Origin: Nitratireductor sp.
GTDB taxonomy: Bacteria > Pseudomonadota > Alphaproteobacteria > Rhizobiales > Rhizobiaceae
Direction of reading: 5' to 3'
Assembly (NCBI RefSeq): GCF_017794765.1
Contig: NZ_CP051236.1
Span: forward strand, 2,742,176 to 2,806,175
DNA length: 64,000 nt
Shown: positions 9,863 to 19,831 of the stretch, piece after piece
Position numbering within the stretch: the first letter of the stretch is position 1
How the letters are laid out: each line of letters starts with the position of its first letter
The notes under the pieces: generated by a model
What the model was told of the DNA's origin: nothing
Databases searched by the model: none
Seen by the model: the letters and a program-made list of their open reading frames with translations, nothing else
Made by a program: the position numbers and the translations under genes

Positions 9863-10468
9863 TCAGATATTGGAGACAGTCCAGTCCACCAGCCCGGCCA
9901 TGGCCGTGCCGAAGGCACGGTCGAGCGCCGAGGCGAACGCTTGCCCGCCGTTTCCGCTCACGGGCACCGACGCGCTGAATATGCGGGAAGCCCGCACCAC
10001 CCCGTTTCGATCATTCAGAATGCGAACGAAGATCTCGACTTCAGCGCGATCCTGCCCGTCGACACGAACATTGAAGGCGCGCAGGTCTGCCAGAATCTGG
10101 TAATCGATAGCCAGACCCTCGCCTGGCATACCGACACCTCCAAAGCGGCCCGAGCGCTGATAGAGATCGGCCATACGCGTCTGGACAATCCTCGGCAGGC
10201 GATCTGCCCACCGCACACCGCCAAGATACTGGATGGCGCCGCTTGACGTTTTAACGACAATATCCTGCCCATCCAGCATCTTTATGGCGGTGGGCTCAGT
10301 AACCAGGATTTGCTTCCGGCTGACGCGACGCCCATCCTGCGACACCGAGGGTGTGGTGAGGTCAAACGCATCGACAGGCGCAGGCCCGCCACCTGGCAAG
10401 GCAGCACAGCCGGACAGAACGCCCCCCAGCGCCAGCAGCGCAATAATCCTCGCCCTCGTCCTCAACAA
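9863..10468 (-). CDS. ABC-type transport auxiliary lipoprotein of the Mla-like system
   Basis: The 201-residue protein begins with a lipoprotein signal, MLRTRARIIALLALGGVLSGC, with lipobox LSGC and the lipidated Cys at residue 21. It belongs to the family of auxiliary lipoproteins (PqiC-like, ABC_trans_aux) encoded with MCE/MlaD-type transporters. It is last in the operon mlaE-mlaF-mlaD-lipoprotein, 107 nt after mlaD. It probably sits in the outer membrane or periplasm and contacts the MCE assembly; this role is inferred from family and context. Confidence 0.82.
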   Translation of the reverse strand: MLRTRARIIALLALGGVLSGCAALPGGGPAPVDAFDLTTPSVSQDGRRVSRKQILVTEPTAIKMLDGQDIVVKTSSGAIQYLGGVRWADRLPRIVQTRMADLYQRSGRFGGVGMPGEGLAIDYQILADLRAFNVRVDGQDRAEVEIFVRILNDRNGVVRASRIFSASVPVSGNGGQAFASALDRAFGTAMAGLVDWTVSNI

Positions 10469-10575
10469 CCGCTCCTCAATCCGAACGCCGGTGAACCCGG
10501 CGGGACCAGCCCCTGAAATCGTTCAAAAAACTAAAGGCCCTATCCCAACTGGTTTGGGGTGATGCCGCATGAATG

Positions 10576-11949
10576 TCAACGTCGCACCCGCCCGTCGTAA
10601 CGACGAATTGTCCCCTCTCCGCCGGTTATGATGCGCTGCGGGTTTTGCTCGAAGTCCGTGACAGCACTTTCAATCCGGTTGATGGAGCGGCGAGCGTCGC
10701 GCACCAGCGACTCGACTTCTCGCAATCCGCCGCCCGAAAAGCGCTCGAGATTTCCGGAGATCGCATCGACCCGAACCGTAAGTGTTTCAGCCATCTTGCG
10801 AAACGATTTGAGTGTCTCACGCGCATCGGCCATGAGGCCTTCACCGTCACCGGATTCGAGCATGCCGTCGAGCTTGGCGAGAACCGAATCCAGCCGCACC
10901 GACGACCTGTTCAGCTGGCTGGCCAGTTCGCTGGCATTGGTTATGAACTGATCGATGTCTTCTTTGCGCTTGTCCACAGTTTCGCTGACATCGGCGATGC
11001 TTTTGGCTGCCCGGTTCACCGTGGCGCTTGCCTCTTCGAAATTTCCGACGGCGGATTTCACCGTAGCGGGATCCACGCTGTCCAGAACACCATCAAGCTT
11101 GGCTAGCGTTTGGTTGGCGTTGGTCGAAAATGTACCGATCGAGCGCACGGTCTCCTCAACACTGGACATGACCGTATCGATGTTGCGGCTCGCCTTCTCC
11201 AGTCGACCGGAAAACTCGTCAAAATTGCTCACCATGGATGAAATCTTGTCGCGATCGACCGAAGCGATCAATTCCTCGGCGGCCTTCAGAGTGCTGTCGA
11301 GTTGACCCGACACGTTAGAGATTGTCTCTGAAAGCGAACTCACATTCGCAAGAAATGAATCGATGCCGGACGCGTTGCGCTCCAGGGCCTCGGAGAATCG
11401 CTGGACGTTTTTGACCGTGTCCGTCAGCGGTTGCCGGGCGTCCTTTGTAAATCCTTCAAGCTGCGACACCACATTGTCGGCCCGCGTCAAAAGGCTCTGC
11501 GCGGTCTGAAGAAGATTGGTGACAGCCGAAGGGCTCGCCTGAATTTCCGCGACCGTATCCTGCTCTTCTGCCAGATCAAAGAGGTTGGGCTCTCTGGGGT
11601 TACCACCGGTCAGCTCGATGTTGGCCGTGCCCGTAAGCCCGGCCAATCCGACATCTGCCTTCGTGGATTGTGTGATCGGGGTCAGGCGGTCGACCTCCGC
11701 ATCGGCGATCGCAACGCTTGGGTTGGAAAGATCCAGATAAACGCGTCGAACATCGCCCACCTTTACGCCGTTGAAGAGCACCGCGCTGCCACGCGAAAGA
11801 CCGGATGCAGAGCCAGGAATTCTGAACCGCAGCACAGCCGTATCGCCCCGGTCCCCTATATTCGCGCTCCAGTACACGAAACCGAATGCAGCCAGAATGA
11901 CCAGCACGGTAAAGAAGCCGACAAGAACGTAGTTGGCTCTGGTTTCCAT
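10576..11949 (-). CDS. MlaD/MCE-family lipid-binding protein
   Basis: The 457-residue inner-membrane-anchored periplasmic protein has one N-terminal transmembrane helix (YVLVGFFTVLVILAAFGFVYW). An MCE domain follows (RFRIPGSASGLSRGSAVLFNGVKVGDV, with VGLAGLTGTANIELTGG). A long helical C-terminal part contains many heptad-like segments (residues about 150-420). MCE proteins form hexameric rings that carry phospholipids between membranes. The long helical tail is longer than in E. coli MlaD and may form a tunnel or needle. It is third gene of the operon, 9 nt after mlaF. Confidence 0.88.
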   Translation of the reverse strand: METRANYVLVGFFTVLVILAAFGFVYWSANIGDRGDTAVLRFRIPGSASGLSRGSAVLFNGVKVGDVRRVYLDLSNPSVAIADAEVDRLTPITQSTKADVGLAGLTGTANIELTGGNPREPNLFDLAEEQDTVAEIQASPSAVTNLLQTAQSLLTRADNVVSQLEGFTKDARQPLTDTVKNVQRFSEALERNASGIDSFLANVSSLSETISNVSGQLDSTLKAAEELIASVDRDKISSMVSNFDEFSGRLEKASRNIDTVMSSVEETVRSIGTFSTNANQTLAKLDGVLDSVDPATVKSAVGNFEEASATVNRAAKSIADVSETVDKRKEDIDQFITNASELASQLNRSSVRLDSVLAKLDGMLESGDGEGLMADARETLKSFRKMAETLTVRVDAISGNLERFSGGGLREVESLVRDARRSINRIESAVTDFEQNPQRIITGGEGTIRRYDGRVRR

Positions 11950-11958
11950 GGTAACCTG

Positions 11959-12771
11959 CTAATCTCTCGCGGTACGGTCGATCTGCCGAGCCCGCTTTCC
12001 TCTAAAATAGGCTTTCACCCAAGGATCGTCGCATGCAAGCATGTCCTCGACCGTGCCTTCCACGAGCACACGTTTGCCACCCAAAACGGCAATGCGGTCG
12101 CACGCCGTCAAGAGACTATCGAGATCGTGCGTGACCATATAGACGGTCAGGCCCATCGTGTCGCGCAGTTTCCCGACAAGTTCATCGAACTCGGCCGCGC
12201 CGATCGGGTCAAGACCGGAGGTCGGCTCATCCAGGAATACGATATCCGGGTCCAGCGCAAGCGCGCGGGCAAGCGCTGCGCGCTTGATCATGCCGCCCGA
12301 GAGTTCGGAGGGATATTTCGGCGCCGCACTACGCGGCAGGCCGACGAGCTCGAGTTTCAGGTAAGCCAGTTCATCCATCAGTGCGCGCGGCAGATCCAGA
12401 TATTCACGCATCGGCACCTGGATGTTCTCAAGGACCGTGAGTGCTGAAAACAACGCGCCGTGCTGAAACAGCACCCCCTGATGCATGTCGACTTTCAGCC
12501 GCTCTTCATCCGTCGCCGCATCGAGATCCTGTCCCAGCAGGTGAATGGTTCCCGATCTTTTTCGGATAAGACCGAGGATCGTCCGCAACAGTACAGACTT
12601 TCCCGCGCCCGAAGCCCCGACAAAGCCCAGAATTTCACCACGGTACACGTCAAGCGAAAGACCGTCGAGCACCAGCGTGTCACCGAACCCCACTGTCACA
12701 TCACGCACGGAAAGAACCACATCCCGGGATTGCGCCGCCTGCTCTTCCTGCCGTTGTTCGATCAGCACCAT
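11959..12771 (-). CDS. MlaF-type ABC transporter ATP-binding protein
   Basis: The 270-residue ATPase drives lipid movement by the MlaE-type permease. Walker A is GASGAGKS, the signature is LSGGMIKRAALARAL, Walker B with the catalytic Glu is IVFLDEPTSGLD, and the H-loop is VTHDLDSL. The LSGGM form is characteristic of the Mla/Ttg2A ATPases. It is translated directly after mlaE (8-nt gap) and just before the MCE protein. Confidence 0.93.
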   Translation of the reverse strand: MVLIEQRQEEQAAQSRDVVLSVRDVTVGFGDTLVLDGLSLDVYRGEILGFVGASGAGKSVLLRTILGLIRKRSGTIHLLGQDLDAATDEERLKVDMHQGVLFQHGALFSALTVLENIQVPMREYLDLPRALMDELAYLKLELVGLPRSAAPKYPSELSGGMIKRAALARALALDPDIVFLDEPTSGLDPIGAAEFDELVGKLRDTMGLTVYMVTHDLDSLLTACDRIAVLGGKRVLVEGTVEDMLACDDPWVKAYFRGKRARQIDRTARD

Positions 12772-12779
12772 CCCGCCAC

Positions 12780-13970
12780 CTAAAAATCGATTGCCGCGTA
12801 GAAAATGGCGAACATTCCGTCCACGACGATCACCACGAAAATGGCCTTGACCACCGACGCGGTGACATGTGTTCCCAGTGACTCTGCGCTCCCCCCCACC
12901 TTCATGCCTTCGATTGAAGCGATAATCCCGACGATCAGAGCCATGAAGGGTGCCTTGATCAAGCCGGCAAAAATCGTTGAGAGATCGATGGAATCCCTCA
13001 GACGATCGATGAATGCCTCCGGTGGGATGCCAGAGTAAAGCCAGGCGATCAGCATCGCGCCGCCGAGCGCTGCGAAATTGGCAACGATGGTGAGACAGGG
13101 AACTGCCACCATGAGTGCCACGAGACGTGGAAAGACGAGAACACCGACCGGATTAAGACCGATCACGGTCAGCGCATCCACTTCTTCGCGCATCTTCATG
13201 GAGCCGATTTCAGCGGTGATCGCGCTGCCGGAACGGCCGGCGATCATGATCGCGGTCATCAGCACCCCGAGCTCGCGCAGAATGAGGATCCCAACCAGGT
13301 CGACAACAAAGATTTCCGCGCCGAAATAACGCAGCTGGAACGCACCCTGTTGGGCGATGATGGCGCCGACGATGGCCGACATCAGCACGATAATCGGCAC
13401 CGCGCCCACCCCCATCCGATCAATCTGGTTGACGATGGCGGCTGGATTAATGGCGTGCGCGCGGCCAAGCTTCATCTGGGCGCCGCCTATGGTAGCCCCC
13501 AGAATATGAGCGCCATAGACGATATCGTCCCGCGCCTCGTACATTGCGTGGCCGATACGCCCCAACAGATTGACAAGCAGCGAGCCTTTTTCCTGAGGCC
13601 TGCTTTCGCTGTCCTGTTCGACCGCGCCCCGCACTGCCGGCAGAAGTATCTTGGCGGCCTCGCTTTCGCCGCTGATCGAGACCTCGGCCCCGCGCCTCTG
13701 ATGCGCATAGACGAGGCGCTCGATGATCCAGGCTCCTGCCGTATCGAGGCTGCTGATACCGGAAAGATCCATCAGGACGCGCTGTGGCTCATCCTGCGCT
13801 TCCAGTTTGCGCATACGGGCATCGACCCGCGCAACGGTGCGTGTGTTCCAGGCGCCGGTCAGGCGGCATGAAAGCACACCGTCTTCGGTGCCTGTCTCCA
13901 GGTGAGGTTCCTCACTCTGGCCGGCCGGGCTCCCCGCGTCGCTTGCGTCGTCAACGGAATTGGTCAACAT
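12780..13970 (-). CDS. MlaE-family permease with N-terminal STAS domain
   Basis: The protein is 396 residues from the ATG at 13970; an in-frame TTG lies 30 nt upstream. Residues about 30-120 form a STAS-like domain (VLMDLSGISSLDTAGAWIIERL). The rest is a MlaE-type permease with about five membrane segments and the EQ-loop-like region RELGVLMTAIMIAGRSGSA. In E. coli the STAS protein MlaB is separate; here it is fused to the permease, as is usual in Rhizobiales. It is the first gene of the lipid-transport operon and is divergent from the dipeptide epimerase gene. Confidence 0.9.
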   Translation of the reverse strand: MLTNSVDDASDAGSPAGQSEEPHLETGTEDGVLSCRLTGAWNTRTVARVDARMRKLEAQDEPQRVLMDLSGISSLDTAGAWIIERLVYAHQRRGAEVSISGESEAAKILLPAVRGAVEQDSESRPQEKGSLLVNLLGRIGHAMYEARDDIVYGAHILGATIGGAQMKLGRAHAINPAAIVNQIDRMGVGAVPIIVLMSAIVGAIIAQQGAFQLRYFGAEIFVVDLVGILILRELGVLMTAIMIAGRSGSAITAEIGSMKMREEVDALTVIGLNPVGVLVFPRLVALMVAVPCLTIVANFAALGGAMLIAWLYSGIPPEAFIDRLRDSIDLSTIFAGLIKAPFMALIVGIIASIEGMKVGGSAESLGTHVTASVVKAIFVVIVVDGMFAIFYAAIDF

Positions 13971-14010
13971 GGCACCATCATTAGTGTGGAGCAGGTCCAA
14001 AGGGAACCGC

Positions 14011-14038
14011 TTGCCGGCTCACAGAGCCTCCATATAAG
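14011..14038 (+). promoter_or_regulatory. possible sigma-70 promoter for the epimerase gene
   Basis: TTGCCG (14011-14016) and TATAAG (14033-14038) are separated by 16 nt and lie 46 nt before the ATG at 14085, in the divergent gap with mlaE. The match is moderate and untested. Confidence 0.35.
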
Positions 14039-14084
14039 GCATGTTCCTCTGATAATTGAGATTTTTGCGAGAAGAAGGGCGGAA

Positions 14085-15068
14085 ATGACACGCGAATTGG
14101 CCACAGGCATCGAGAGCTTTCCCATAGCTGGCGTTTTCACGATCTCCAGGGGGTCGCGCACGGAGGCGCGAGTCGTCACCTGCACGGTGAGTGAAAACGG
14201 CGTCCGTGGGCAGGGCGAATGTGTGCCCTACCCTCGTTACGGCGAATCTGAAGAGAGCGTGATCAGCCAGATCGAAGCAGTGCGTGGAGACATCGCCAAC
14301 GGCATCACCCGCGCCGATCTTGTCAAATCCATGCCTGCCGGAGCTGCGCGCAACGCTGTCGACTGCGCATTGTGGGATCTGGAAGCGAAACTCTCCGGTC
14401 GGCGCGCTTCCGTAACCGCATGCACCATTCCGCCGCGCCCATTGCAGACGGCCTACACGATTTCTCTTGCGGAACCCGAGGAGATGGCTGCCCAGGCGCG
14501 CGCGCACGCAACCCGCCCGCTGTTGAAGGTCAAGCTCGGCGGCGAAAATGATGCAGCGCGCATTCATGCTGTCGCAGGCGCTGCCCCCGACAGCCGCCTG
14601 ATCGTGGATGCGAATGAAGGCTGGACAGAGAAGAATATCCGCGAGAATATTTTGGCGGCGGCGGAATTCCACGTTGCTCTTATCGAACAGCCCCTGCCCG
14701 CCGGAAAAGACGAGATCCTGCGCGAAATTCCACATCCTGTGCCAATCTGCGCGGACGAGAGCGTCCACACCGCCGATAGCCTTCCAGACCTCGCGGGGCT
14801 CTATGACTTCGTCAACATCAAACTCGACAAGACGGGCGGCCTTACCGCCGCACTGGAATTGCGAGACCGCGCCCGTGAAATGGGCTTCGGCGTGATGGTC
14901 GGATGCATGGTGGGTACGTCGCTCGCCATGGCGCCGGCTGTTCTTCTTGCACAGGGCGCCGACTACGTGGATCTGGACGGGCCACTGCTTCTGGCCAAGG
15001 ATCGCCCCCATGGGCTTTCCTATTCCGGCTCGCTGGTCTCGCCGCCATCGCCTCAACTTTGGGGCTAG
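14085..15068 (+). CDS. L-Ala-D/L-Glu epimerase / N-acetyl-D-Glu racemase-like, enolase superfamily
   Basis: The 327-residue protein of the muconate-lactonizing subgroup probably epimerises dipeptides or acyl amino acids derived from peptidoglycan (AEE/DgcA type). The general-base lysine lies in PLLKVKLGG (KxK motif). The metal ligands are the acidic residues in LIVDANEGW, ALIEQPLP and ICADESVH, and the second lysine is in VNIKLDKTGG. The ATG at 14085 is chosen because a purine-rich RBS (GAAGAAGGGCGGAA) precedes it and the longer frame runs into mlaE. The substrate cannot be read from sequence; no dgcN-type partner is adjacent. Confidence 0.85.
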   Translation: MTRELATGIESFPIAGVFTISRGSRTEARVVTCTVSENGVRGQGECVPYPRYGESEESVISQIEAVRGDIANGITRADLVKSMPAGAARNAVDCALWDLEAKLSGRRASVTACTIPPRPLQTAYTISLAEPEEMAAQARAHATRPLLKVKLGGENDAARIHAVAGAAPDSRLIVDANEGWTEKNIRENILAAAEFHVALIEQPLPAGKDEILREIPHPVPICADESVHTADSLPDLAGLYDFVNIKLDKTGGLTAALELRDRAREMGFGVMVGCMVGTSLAMAPAVLLAQGADYVDLDGPLLLAKDRPHGLSYSGSLVSPPSPQLWG

Positions 15069-15109
15069 AATTGTTCCGGGGCTAGAAGCGCTTCGGGGGT
15101 CAGGGTCGT

Positions 15110-15940
15110 TCAGGCGGCCTTGATCCGGTCTCTCTGGAACGCAGTCACCACACCGTTTTCCCGAACGTCGCCGGCAACGGGTTGCGCATCGAGAATCTGT
15201 GCCCACGTAATGATTTCGAAACGACCATCGAAATGTTCCACCAGGGCTGTGCAACTCTCCACCCAGTCTCCCGTGTTCATGTAGGTGACCCCGCCGATAT
15301 CCTCCATCGCAGCATGGTGGATATGGCCGCAAATAACACCATCAACCTCGGACCGCTGGGCTTCCTGCGCAAGCACATCCTGGAACGAACTTATGAATTT
15401 TACAGCCTTCTTGACCTTGATCTTCGCCCATGAGGAAAAAGACCAGTAAGGGCGCCCAAGCACACGCCGTACGCGCCCGATCACGCGATTGACGACTATG
15501 GCAAGATCGTAAGCCTTGTCGCCGAGATAGGCGAGCCAGCGTACGTTATGCACGACCTGGTCAAACTGATCGCCGTGAATGACGAGGAACCTACGTCCGT
15601 CGCTCGTCTCGTGAACCACCCTGTCTGCCACGACGATTCCGCCGAAATGGACGCCCTGAAACGAGCGCAGAAATTCATCGTGGTTCCCGGCGATATAGGT
15701 AATCTCGGCTCCTTTGCGCGCCTTGCGCAGGAGCTTCTGCACCACGTCATTGTGTGCTGCTGGCCAGTGCCATGATCGCCTGAGGCGCCAGCCATCGACG
15801 ATGTCACCGACCAGATAGATCTTCTCTGCATCGTGGTAGCGCAGAAAATCGATCAGAAACTCGGCTTTCGCCGGTTTCGAGCCGAGGTGAACGTCTGAGA
15901 TGAAGAGTGCACGAAATCTGCGGTGTTCAGCGCCGGTCAT
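15110..15940 (-). CDS. LpxH-like UDP-2,3-diacylglucosamine diphosphatase family metallophosphoesterase
   Basis: The 276-residue calcineurin-like phosphoesterase has the dimetal motifs FISDVHLG, LVGDIVDGW, IAGNHDEF, VIHGDQFD and CGHIHHA in order. It resembles the LpxH/LpxH2 group, which hydrolyses UDP-2,3-diacylglucosamine in lipid A synthesis. Rhizobiales often carry LpxI for that step, so this copy may act on another pyrophosphate at the membrane. It runs convergently against the epimerase gene and is divergent from the malic enzyme gene. Confidence 0.8.
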   Translation of the reverse strand: MTGAEHRRFRALFISDVHLGSKPAKAEFLIDFLRYHDAEKIYLVGDIVDGWRLRRSWHWPAAHNDVVQKLLRKARKGAEITYIAGNHDEFLRSFQGVHFGGIVVADRVVHETSDGRRFLVIHGDQFDQVVHNVRWLAYLGDKAYDLAIVVNRVIGRVRRVLGRPYWSFSSWAKIKVKKAVKFISSFQDVLAQEAQRSEVDGVICGHIHHAAMEDIGGVTYMNTGDWVESCTALVEHFDGRFEIITWAQILDAQPVAGDVRENGVVTAFQRDRIKAA

Positions 15941-16155
15941 TGTCCCGCCTGAGCCTTGTTAAGTCGTGCATTCTATGGCCCGATTCATGTCACAGACATA
16001 TGACGACTACCGTTTCAATACGGAAAATCGGCTCCATCAGACCACGAAATATCCGGTCGGCACATGATTCCAGCGCATGAAACTGCTTCGCGACATTCAA
16101 CGCTGGAAAAAGCCTCTGCGAGCGCCTAAGCACAGGAGATGAATCAGACCATGTA

Positions 16156-16190
16156 AGCGTCGCGATCTTTTCAAAAGTCTGGGCGACGCT
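16156..16190 (+). promoter_or_regulatory. inverted repeat upstream of the malic enzyme gene
   Basis: AGCGTCGC (16156-16163) and GCGACGCT (16183-16190) form a perfect 8-bp dyad with a 19-nt spacer that contains TCTTTTCAAAAG. It lies 60 nt before the ATG at 16250, within the 309-bp divergent gap 15941-16249. It could be a leader hairpin or an operator. I see nothing else distinctive in that gap. Confidence 0.35.
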
Positions 16191-16249
16191 TGGATGCAAT
16201 GCCGCAAGCCAAACGGCCACGCCGCCAGAGCCATAATGTGGAGCCGCCA

Positions 16250-18565
16250 ATGTCGTCCGACAACAAGAAGCAGCAGCGATCAGAATTCGACGAAGCCGCG
16301 CTCTTCTTTCACCGTTACCCCACCCCCGGCAAACTGGAAATCCAGGCGACCAAGCCCTTGGGCAATCAACGCGATCTGGCCCTGGCTTATTCGCCCGGCG
16401 TAGCCGCCCCCTGTATGGCAATCCATGACGATCCGAAGAGCGCTGCCGACTACACGGCCAGAGCGAACCTTGTGGCCGTGGTCTCCAACGGTTCGGCAGT
16501 GCTGGGGCTCGGCAATATCGGTCCACTTGCATCCAAGCCGGTAATGGAAGGCAAGGCTGTCCTCTTCAAGAAATTTGCCGGCATCGATGTGTTCGACATC
16601 GAGATCGACGCGCCCGAAATCGACCGCATGGTCGAAACCATCGCTGCCCTCGAGCCAACCTTCGGTGGCATCAACCTGGAAGATATCAAGGCGCCCGAAT
16701 GCTTCGAAGTCGAGGAACGGCTGAAGGCCCGCATGGGCATTCCCGTATTCCACGATGATCAGCATGGCACCGCTATCATCGTGGCCGCTGCCGTGCTGAA
16801 CGGTCTCGAACTGGCTGGCAAGGACATTGCTACCGCCAGGATCGTTTCGTCCGGTGCGGGAGCGGCTGCGCTTGCCTGCCTCAATCTGCTTGTTTCGCTC
16901 GGCGCAAAAACCGAGAACATCTGGCTGACCGACCGGCACGGTGTCGTTTACGAAGGCCGCAAGGAAGAGATGGATCGCTGGAAAGCGCCCTATGTGAAGG
17001 ATACCGACGCCCGGAAGCTGGTTGACGTGATTGGCGGCGCGGATGTGTTTCTCGGGCTCTCGGCGGCTGGTGTTCTCAAGCCGGAAATGCTGGCGAACAT
17101 GGCCGAAAAGCCGCTGATCCTCGCGCTCGCCAATCCCGTGCCCGAAATCATGCCGGACGTGGCACGTGAGGCAAGGCCCGATGCCATGATCTGCACCGGG
17201 CGCTCGGACTTTCCGAACCAGGTGAACAACGTTCTGTGCTTCCCCTACATCTTTAGAGGAGCGCTCGATGTCGGGGCGACCGCGATTAACGAGGAGATGA
17301 AGCGTGCCGCCGTGAAGGCAATCGCCGGTCTGGCTCGCGAAGAGCCCTCTGATGTCGCAGCGCGCGCCTATTCCGCCGAGACGCCCATCTTCGGACCGGA
17401 TTTCCTTATTCCCTCACCTTTTGACCCCCGTCTCATCCTGCGCATTGCACCGGCGGTTGCGGAAGCGGCGATGAAAAGCGGTGTCGCAGCCCGCCCGATT
17501 GAGGATATGGACCAGTATCTCGATCGGCTGAACCGCTTCGTGTTCCGCTCGGGCCTGGTGATGAAACCCGTATTCTCCGCAGCCAAGGTCGCGGGAACGA
17601 AGCGCGTCATCTACGCGGACGGAGAAGATGAGCGTGTTCTGAGGGCAGCACAGGTCGTGATCGAGGAAGGCATTGCCGAGCCCATCATCATCGGCCGCCC
17701 GCACGTGGTGGAAACGCGCCTGAAGCGTTATGGCCTGCGCATTCGACCCGGCGAGGACTTCGCCATCATCAACCCGGAAGACGACCCACGCTATCGCGAC
17801 TATGTCGATCTGCTGGTGCAACTGGCGGGCCGGCGCGGCGTGACACCGGAGGCTGCTCGGACACTCGTCCGCACCAACACGACGGTCATCGCCGCCATCG
17901 CCATGATGCGCGATGAGGCCGACGCCATGATCTGCGGTCTTGAAGGGCGCTTTGAAAAACACCTGCGCTATGTCGACATGATCATCGGCAAGCGCGACGG
18001 CGTGTGCGATCTCTCCACCCTTTCCATGCTGATCTCGCAGTTCGGTGTAACATTCTTCACCGACACCTATGTCACCCTTTGCCCAACGGCATCCGAGATC
18101 GTGGAAACGACGATCCTGGCGGCCGAAGAAATTCGGCGCTTCGGCATCGAACCAAAGGCGGCGCTGTTGTCGCACTCCAATTTCGGCTCACGCGATTCAG
18201 AGAGCTCGATCAAGATGCGCGAAGCCGCTCTGACGCTGAAGCGCGTCGCGCCCGATCTTGTATCCGATGGTGAAATGCACGGCGATTCCGCGCTCTCGGA
18301 AGTGTTGCGCCAGCGCGTCTTTCCGCAGGCGTCGCTCTCCGGCGAGGCCAATCTTCTCGTCTTCCCGAACCTTGACGCAGCCAATATCACGCTAACCACG
18401 CTGAAGATCATGACTGATGCGCTGCATGTCGGTCCTATCCTGCTTGGAACGGCCATGCCCGCGCACATTCTGACACCTTCGGTCACCTCGCGCGGGGTTG
18501 TGAACATGACTGCTCTGGCAGCCGTGGAAGCATTGCAAAAAAGCAAGGCGGTCATGACCAGCTGA
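16250..18565 (+). CDS. maeB: NADP-dependent malic enzyme with phosphotransacetylase-like C-terminal domain
   Basis: The 771-residue enzyme decarboxylates malate to pyruvate with reduction of NAD(P), linking the TCA cycle to pyruvate. The N-terminal malic-enzyme domain (to about 430) has [44 protein letters not shown] and the Rossmann stretch [12 protein letters not shown]. The C-terminal half resembles phosphotransacetylase and is typical of the large rhizobial Tme/Dme enzymes (about 760-770 residues). The ATG at 16250 ([10 protein letters not shown]) fits family length better than the upstream frame. NAD versus NADP preference cannot be decided from sequence. Confidence 0.93.
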   Translation: MSSDNKKQQRSEFDEAALFFHRYPTPGKLEIQATKPLGNQRDLALAYSPGVAAPCMAIHDDPKSAADYTARANLVAVVSNGSAVLGLGNIGPLASKPVMEGKAVLFKKFAGIDVFDIEIDAPEIDRMVETIAALEPTFGGINLEDIKAPECFEVEERLKARMGIPVFHDDQHGTAIIVAAAVLNGLELAGKDIATARIVSSGAGAAALACLNLLVSLGAKTENIWLTDRHGVVYEGRKEEMDRWKAPYVKDTDARKLVDVIGGADVFLGLSAAGVLKPEMLANMAEKPLILALANPVPEIMPDVAREARPDAMICTGRSDFPNQVNNVLCFPYIFRGALDVGATAINEEMKRAAVKAIAGLAREEPSDVAARAYSAETPIFGPDFLIPSPFDPRLILRIAPAVAEAAMKSGVAARPIEDMDQYLDRLNRFVFRSGLVMKPVFSAAKVAGTKRVIYADGEDERVLRAAQVVIEEGIAEPIIIGRPHVVETRLKRYGLRIRPGEDFAIINPEDDPRYRDYVDLLVQLAGRRGVTPEAARTLVRTNTTVIAAIAMMRDEADAMICGLEGRFEKHLRYVDMIIGKRDGVCDLSTLSMLISQFGVTFFTDTYVTLCPTASEIVETTILAAEEIRRFGIEPKAALLSHSNFGSRDSESSIKMREAALTLKRVAPDLVSDGEMHGDSALSEVLRQRVFPQASLSGEANLLVFPNLDAANITLTTLKIMTDALHVGPILLGTAMPAHILTPSVTSRGVVNMTALAAVEALQKSKAVMTS

Positions 18566-18733
18566 GTGCCAGTCGCGCGCCGGAATGAATTGAGAGGCGC
18601 ATCGGAGAAAGACTGATGTCTCTAACCGTAGCTTAACCTGGTTGCCTTATCTTCGCGGCTCAACCGGTGATGTATAGCAAAGCGCGATGCGGACTGCTCG
18701 CGCGGCAGCCGGAAAGTGCAGGCGGGGCACAAG

Positions 18734-19831
18734 ATGCGTCTGGGTGGTAGATACCTGTTGCGATTGATTTTACTGGCTTTTACAGCCATGCCAGTCGTAG
18801 CGATCACAATTTCTCCTGCCCAAACGGCATCGCGCATTTGCAAGACACTTGAAGCGCGGCTCGCAGCCATGCCCTCCGGATCCTCCAGCAAAAGCCGGAA
18901 CTACTCTCGAGCCATAGCGAAGCAGCAACAACAGCTTGGCATCGTGCGTGCGCGCATGAAGCAGGCGAAATGTGGCTTCGGCATTTTCGGCAATCGAATT
19001 CCTGAATGCGCTCAGCTGAGAAAGTCGGCTGCGAGCATGGAGAACAACCTCGCAAAACTGCGCAGGCAGCAAGGCCGTATCGGTGGCGGCTCCGAAGCTC
19101 AACGCTCGCGAATTCAGGCAAGGCTGAAAGCCAACGATTGCTATGACAAGGGTGCCGTAAAAACGCGCAAAAAAAGCAAAGAGCGCAGCAAGCAAAGCAC
19201 GCCATCGGCGGCCCGCAAGCGGCAGCGCCCCAGCACGGTTTTTCAAACCATGTGCGTGCGGTCGTGCGACGGGTACTATTTCCCAATCTCGTTTTCAGTG
19301 TCCAGGGACAAATTCTCCCGGGATGAGAAGACCTGCATGGCGCGTTGCCCTGGAGCAGAAGTCGCACTCTATGCACATGACGTTTTGAACGAGGAAGCCG
19401 AGGACATGATTTCGACGGCAGACGGCACCCCGTACCGTGAGTTGCCGAAAGCATTCAGCTACCGTCGAACAGGGGTTTCTCGCGAAACGTGCAGCTGCCG
19501 TAAGGACAGACGGTTTACAATCCTGGCAGGAGAAAAAGCGGTCGATACCGAGAGCGCCTCAACTCAAGAGACCACTCACTCGTCAGACACCCAGGTGGTG
19601 GCCAAGGAGACAACCGGCGAAACGACATCAAGCTTTTATGTGGCGGTGCCTCCGAAACAGGAGTCAGCACAAAGTGAAGTCGCAGGACCGATCCTGGACG
19701 ACACTCCTCAATCTCGCTCGTTCGATGATGAAGCAGCCCAACGCCGCGTCAGGATAGTCGGGCCAGCGTTTCTTCCCGACCCAAAAGAGGCAATAGACCT
19801 GCGAGCTCCGGACCCTGCTCCCGCCCCGTAA
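18734..19831 (+). CDS. DUF2865-type exported protein
   Basis: The 365-residue protein starts [20 protein letters not shown], a signal peptide or anchor. A helical Gln/Arg-rich region (about 50-130) and a basic linker follow. Then comes a Cys-rich domain with [19 protein letters not shown] and [17 protein letters not shown], typical of DUF2865 proteins found in Rhizobiales. The C-terminus has [18 protein letters not shown]. The ATG at 18734 follows GGCGGGG and is preferred to a GTG at 18716. Its last 83 nt overlap the 3' end of gltX on the other strand. Function unknown; probably periplasmic. Confidence 0.75.
   Translation: MRLGGRYLLRLILLAFTAMPVVAITISPAQTASRICKTLEARLAAMPSGSSSKSRNYSRAIAKQQQQLGIVRARMKQAKCGFGIFGNRIPECAQLRKSAASMENNLAKLRRQQGRIGGGSEAQRSRIQARLKANDCYDKGAVKTRKKSKERSKQSTPSAARKRQRPSTVFQTMCVRSCDGYYFPISFSVSRDKFSRDEKTCMARCPGAEVALYAHDVLNEEAEDMISTADGTPYRELPKAFSYRRTGVSRETCSCRKDRRFTILAGEKAVDTESASTQETTHSSDTQVVAKETTGETTSSFYVAVPPKQESAQSEVAGPILDDTPQSRSFDDEAAQRRVRIVGPAFLPDPKEAIDLRAPDPAPAP

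Noticed and set aside
14019..15332. 437-residue minus-strand frame
   Set aside because: It runs antisense through the epimerase gene and into the next gene, with no recognisable motif.
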